Part shown: positions 60,579 to 64,000 of the stretch, piece by piece | How positions within the stretch are numbered: the first letter of the stretch is position 1 | How the letters are laid out: the number at the start of each line of letters is the position of its first letter | NCBI GenBank assembly: GCA_041156125.1 | Contig: JBEVTI010000012.1 | Coordinates: 1-64,000, forward strand | DNA: 64,000 bases | Direction of reading: 5' to 3' | Source: Paraktedonobacter carboxidivorans | GTDB lineage: Bacteria > Chloroflexota > Ktedonobacteria > Ktedonobacterales > Ktedonobacteraceae | Notes under the pieces: model-generated | What the model was told of the DNA's origin: nothing | Seen by the model: the letters and a program-made list of their open reading frames with translations, nothing else | The model's database searches: none | Translations under genes and position numbers: made by a program

Positions 60579-61298
60579 TTAATCGATCAGTTTGATTTCC
60601 AGGCGTTTATTAATTTTGCCTTTGTTCTCTGATTTTGTGATTTGAATACCACCTACCTCTTTTGTGTGGTTGACATGCGTGCCGCCATCTGCCTGGAGGT
60701 CCAGGCCAACAATTTCCACGATCCGCACCTCCTGAATTTCTGGAGGCAGCAGATTAATTTTAGTGCGGATCAGGTCCGGGATCGCGAAAGCTTTATCGCG
60801 CGGCAGAGTATAGACACGCAGTGGATAATCGGCCTGCACGGCTTCATTGATTTTTGTCTCGATAAAGGCCAGGCGTTCTTTATTGAGATCCTCCATCGCG
60901 AAATCCATGCGCGCGCGGTCAGGATACATCTGGCCACCAGTTACCTGGACGCCGAACTCGCGCCAGATGGTGCCGCAGAGGATATGTAGCGCTGTATGGG
61001 TGCGCATCATGCGATAGCGGAAATCCCAATCGATTGTGCAAACGACCTCGCTTCCCACGGCTGGCGACAAGCTATCCAGGGTATGCCAGACCATATCATT
61101 GCGTTTATTAAGAGCGATGACATTGCCTGATTGCCGGCCATTTTCCCAACTCAGTATGCCGTGGTCGGGCAACTGACCGCCGCCGCCGGGATAGAAGACC
61201 GTGGCATCCAGCGCTATTTCGTCGCCTTCAATGGCCACGACCGTTGCGGTAGACTCGAACATAAAGCTATTCTCATGATACAGCAGTTTGGTTTTCAT
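60579..61298 (-). CDS. alaX: Alanyl-tRNA editing protein AlaX
   Basis: A 239-residue trans-editing protein; AAAGGAG selects ATG 61298. It begins with the AlaRS-like barrel (ATVFYPGGGGQLPDHGIL near 32-49). The editing domain has the zinc-binding HTALH at 101-105 and QADGGTHVNHTKEVG near 210, the family's C/D-x-G-T-H-V segment. AlaX enzymes hydrolyse Ser- or Gly-mischarged tRNA-Ala. It is first in an operon with ileS, both under the upstream T-box. That links an alanine-editing factor to isoleucine-tRNA charging status. Confidence 0.9.
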   Translation of the reverse strand: MKTKLLYHENSFMFESTATVVAIEGDEIALDATVFYPGGGGQLPDHGILSWENGRQSGNVIALNKRNDMVWHTLDSLSPAVGSEVVCTIDWDFRYRMMRTHTALHILCGTIWREFGVQVTGGQMYPDRARMDFAMEDLNKERLAFIETKINEAVQADYPLRVYTLPRDKAFAIPDLIRTKINLLPPEIQEVRIVEIVGLDLQADGGTHVNHTKEVGGIQITKSENKGKINKRLEIKLID

Positions 61299-61353
61299 CA
61301 GTACGCTCCTTTGCAAAGTGCTTCTGGGATAGGGATTTTCAACGATCTATCTC

Positions 61354-61687
61354 AAAAAAAAATCCTCTATCCGCGAAGGGACGAGAGGAGATCCCGTGGT
61401 ACCACCCTGATTAGCCAGAAGAAAGCGTGCATTTCTTCGCTCAGCAGGGAACGAAGAGCAGACGCGAGTTGGCTCGCTCATCTTACACGAACGGGGAACA
61501 GAACTGGCCCGGCCCGGTTGATGTAAGCCTCTCTGGTAACGGGGAGGTTCCGGCTGGCTCTACTGTTTCTCTTCTGCCAGCGGCTCAGGAGTGATCTTCG
61601 ACCACCATTTTATGTTCGGTTTCACCAGCCCCGAACTCTCTTTACCAGCCAGTATGGTCTACTTGCTCCATCGTTGCCTACATGTTT
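61354..61687 (-). ncRNA. T-box leader RNA, isoleucine type
   Basis: On the minus strand, AACGATGGAGCAAGTAGACC opens the leader, followed by the Stem I elements AGAGAG and GGTGAAACC. The specifier region reads GAAGATCACTCCTGAGC with ATC (Ile) at 61593-61595. The T-box AGGGTGGTACCACGG is at 61394-61408; its TGGT (61401-61404) would pair with ACCA of tRNA-Ile. It overlaps a terminator hairpin at ~61363-61393 followed by nine T (61354-61362). Uncharged tRNA-Ile should favour antitermination into alaX-ileS. Confidence 0.92.
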
Positions 61688-61693
61688 TCTTCT

Positions 61694-61722
61694 ATGATAA
61701 CAGAGAAAAACGATTTTGACAA
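61694..61722 (-). promoter_or_regulatory. Promoter of the T-box/alaX/ileS operon
   Basis: Minus-strand TTGTCA (61717-61722), a 17-base spacer and TATCAT (61694-61699). Transcription would start near 61687, at the beginning of the T-box leader. Confidence 0.7.
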
Positions 61723-61846
61723 TATGCTGAATTTTTAAATTTTTACCGGGTAGATTTTTGGCACGAGTTTGCAATACAATGGAGAGGTAAATCTGTGAGT
61801 GGTCGGCGAGGACTGGTAAAGAGGCAGATTTTTATGAGGAAACTTG

Positions 61847-64000
61847 ATGGACGACAATTTGCAACTATTTCATGGACCTAACGCAGGATATGTACTGGAA
61901 TTGTACGATCGGTATCTGAATGATCCCATGACGGTTGACGCGCTGACGCGCGCGCTGTTTGAGCAATGGGTGCCAGAGCAAAGCATGGACGAGGTACATG
62001 TCGGCACGCTAACTGTAAGTGGGGATAGAGCCGGTAGCCCGTCTTTACGGGTGGAGGATGTAGCGGCAGCGGCGGCACTGGCACATGGGATTCGCTCACG
62101 TGGTCACCTGGGCGCTCACCTGGACCCGCTGGAGAGTGAGCCGCTGGGCGATCCCGCGCTTTTGCTAGAGACATACGCGCTGAGTGAGACCAGGCTGGCG
62201 CAACTGCCGCCAGATGTAGTGGGTGGCCACGCAGCTGAGGGCGCCAGCAACGCTTTGGAGGCGATCAACACGCTACGTACGATGTATTCCGGTAATATCA
62301 GCTATGAGTTTGACCAGGTGAAAAGCCCGGTCGAGCGCGGATGGCTGCGCGACGCAGTTGGCTTGCATCTCTACCGCGAGTTGCTGAACATGCAGGCGAA
62401 ACGCAATCTGCTGCTGCGTTTGACACAGGTGGAGGCATTTGAGCGCTTTTTACAACAGACCTTTCCCGGCCAGAAGCGTTTTTCGTTAGAGGGAACGGAT
62501 GTGCTGATACCCATGCTCGACGAAGTAATCGGCGGAGCCATCGAGTCGGGCGTAGAGGAAGTGATCATTGGCATGGCTCATAGAGGGCGTCTGAATGTGC
62601 TGGCGCACGTTTTGCAGAAGCCATATGGAGCGATCCTCAGCGAATTCATGCATATGAAGCACGAAGAGGGTGTGCCGCTGACCGATAGCTTTGGTTTTGG
62701 TTGGACAGGCGATGTGAAATATCATCTGGGAGCCGAGCATATTCTCTCCGAGGAAGAGAAAGAGAGGGATCGTAGTCTGCTCAGCCTGAGGCTGAATCCT
62801 GAACACCTGACGAACAGTCTAAAGGTCACGCTGGTGCCAAATCCCAGCCACCTGGAGTTTGTCAACGCGGTCGTGGATGGAATGGCGCGAGCGGGGCAGG
62901 AGACGCGCACACAGGCGGGTTTGCCGCAGCGTGACCTTGAGCGCGCTTTGCCAGTGGTGATTCATGGCGACGCGGCTTTCTCTGGCGAGGGTATTGTCGC
63001 GGAGACCATGAATCTATGGAATTTGCGCGGTTATGGCTCTGGCGGCACAATTCATATTATCGCTAATAATCAGTTGGGTTTTACAACGGAGCCGCAGGAC
63101 AGTCGCTCGACCCATTTCGCGAGCGACCTGGCGAAAGGCTTTGAGATTCCTGTCATCCATGTGAATGCCGACGATCCCGATGCCGCATTGACGGCCATGC
63201 GTATGGCTTTTGCTTATCAGGATCATTTTCACAAAGATGTCCTGGTGGACCTTGTAGGCTACCGCCGCTGGGGTCATAACGAAGGAGACGAACCCGCTTT
63301 CACACAGCCAGCAATGTATGAGTTTATTCGCACGCACGAGACAGTGCGTCAGATCTATGCCCGCCAACTGGAGGAAGAGGGGGTCATCACGGAAAAGGCT
63401 GCTGAACAGATGCTAGCGGATGTGTTGGGAGAGTTAGAGCAGTCCCGGCGAGCTGCTGAGGGTGGTTTGTATCCGGTTTTGCCGGAAGAGGTACAGAATG
63501 GTAATGGCCATCATAGCGAGTTGCTGCCAGCGCTAACGGTTTCTGAGGAGCAACTGCGCACATATAATGCAGAGCTTCTGGCCTGGCCTGCCGATTTTGT
63601 GCCTAATCCCAAACTGGCTCGCCTCTTGCAGAGACGTGCGAGTACCCTGGGAGCCGAAGGAGGCATCGATTGGGGTCAGGCTGAAGCGCTGGCCTATGCC
63701 TCGATCCTGGCTGACGGGACGCCGATTCGCCTCTCCGGGCAGGACAGCGAGCGCGGCACCTTCAGTCACCGTCATGCCGTTCTGCATGATCAGCGCAATG
63801 GCGAGAGCTATATTCCCTTGCAGCATCTCGCGCAAGCACGTACCTCGTTCGCTGTCTACAACAGTCCCTTGAGCGAGGTTGCGGTGTTGGGCTTTGAATA
63901 TGGATATAGCATCCATGCCCCGGAAACGCTGGTGCTGTGGGAGGCGCAGTTTGGCGACTTTGCCAACGTGGCGCAGGTGATGATCGATCTTTTCCTGGCT
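61847..64000 (+). CDS. sucA: 2-oxoglutarate dehydrogenase E1 component (partial at right edge)
   Basis: 718 codons run open to the window end; the full protein would be ~930 residues. GAGGAAACTTG precedes the ATG. It begins with the E1o N-terminal motif (PNAGYVLELYDRYLNDPMTV). IIGMAHRGRLNVLAHVLQKP near 241-260 and GDAAFSGEGIVAETMNLWNL near 373-392 are thiamine-diphosphate and substrate-site motifs. YRRWGHNEGDEPAFTQP near 472 follows, and the transketolase-like pyrimidine-binding domain starts near 620. It decarboxylates 2-oxoglutarate in the TCA cycle and transfers the succinyl group to E2. Divergent from the T-box operon. Confidence 0.95.
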   Translation, partial: MDDNLQLFHGPNAGYVLELYDRYLNDPMTVDALTRALFEQWVPEQSMDEVHVGTLTVSGDRAGSPSLRVEDVAAAAALAHGIRSRGHLGAHLDPLESEPLGDPALLLETYALSETRLAQLPPDVVGGHAAEGASNALEAINTLRTMYSGNISYEFDQVKSPVERGWLRDAVGLHLYRELLNMQAKRNLLLRLTQVEAFERFLQQTFPGQKRFSLEGTDVLIPMLDEVIGGAIESGVEEVIIGMAHRGRLNVLAHVLQKPYGAILSEFMHMKHEEGVPLTDSFGFGWTGDVKYHLGAEHILSEEEKERDRSLLSLRLNPEHLTNSLKVTLVPNPSHLEFVNAVVDGMARAGQETRTQAGLPQRDLERALPVVIHGDAAFSGEGIVAETMNLWNLRGYGSGGTIHIIANNQLGFTTEPQDSRSTHFASDLAKGFEIPVIHVNADDPDAALTAMRMAFAYQDHFHKDVLVDLVGYRRWGHNEGDEPAFTQPAMYEFIRTHETVRQIYARQLEEEGVITEKAAEQMLADVLGELEQSRRAAEGGLYPVLPEEVQNGNGHHSELLPALTVSEEQLRTYNAELLAWPADFVPNPKLARLLQRRASTLGAEGGIDWGQAEALAYASILADGTPIRLSGQDSERGTFSHRHAVLHDQRNGESYIPLQHLAQARTSFAVYNSPLSEVAVLGFEYGYSIHAPETLVLWEAQFGDFANVAQVMIDLFLA

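Noticed and set aside
1..64000. CRISPR array
   Set aside because: No set of regularly spaced short direct repeats was seen; the only tandem repeats are the two ~85-base units near 33.6 kb.

Overview
The window reads as chromosomal DNA of a Ktedonobacteria-like member of the Chloroflexota. This is inferred from gene content: a Ser/Thr kinase with an N-terminal zinc ribbon and a membrane C-terminus, F420-type oxidoreductases, TIR proteins, a MalT/LuxR remnant, Uma2, YcaQ, and many regulators and glycoside hydrolases on moderately GC-rich DNA. No rRNA, tRNA or CRISPR array was seen. Genes lie on both strands in short operons, and several genes end in long, nearly perfect hairpins that mostly lack a U-tract.

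Layout. 1-3600: Uma2 protein, integrase relic with a 26-bp inverted repeat, luciferase-like monooxygenase, DUF1801 protein. 3800-11100: sugar-catabolism block with a GH2 glycosidase, a Gfo/Idh/MocA dehydrogenase, glutamine synthetase and a DhnA-type aldolase. The dehydrogenase/aldolase divergent unit occurs twice, and each copy has lost the opposite gene. 11300-16750: peroxiredoxin, nucleoside phosphorylase, a methyltransferase/DoxX/membrane operon, an epimerase relic, and a secreted repeat protein interrupted by one in-frame TAG. 17200-20150: LacI repressor divergent from a GH10-CBM2 xylanase, with a LacI-type operator at the xylanase start site. 20200-30830: YcaQ glycosylase, TrmB/RidA/EamA divergent unit, pentapeptide protein, IF-1, methyltransferase, an Ada-AlkA fusion divergent from MGMT, and LacI plus a PhyH dioxygenase.

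31000-44120 is the accessory-rich part. It holds an overlapping VWA/ARPP-1 gene pair behind a long repeat-containing leader, an MFS exporter, an alpha/beta hydrolase, a tandem-TIR protein, a phosphotransferase, AraC with AzlCD, and a three-gene TIR/DUF6232/membrane-protein operon. In that operon the TIR protein and the DUF6232 protein share a short motif resembling an amyloid or RHIM signalling sequence. This is the best candidate in the window for an undescribed, defence-like system.

44400-64000: acetamidase/formamidase, membrane Ser/Thr kinase, decayed MalT-type regulator, cytochrome P450, F420-type reductase, acyl-CoA synthetase, truncated M23-like protein, a DUF4129 membrane protein split by an in-frame TAG, a PEBP protein and a PH-domain membrane protein. 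Then comes an isoleucine-type T-box leader controlling AlaX and an atypical IleRS, followed by the 5' part of sucA, which runs off the right edge. Start sites were moved from the longest reading frame wherever a Shine-Dalgarno sequence clearly favoured another codon.
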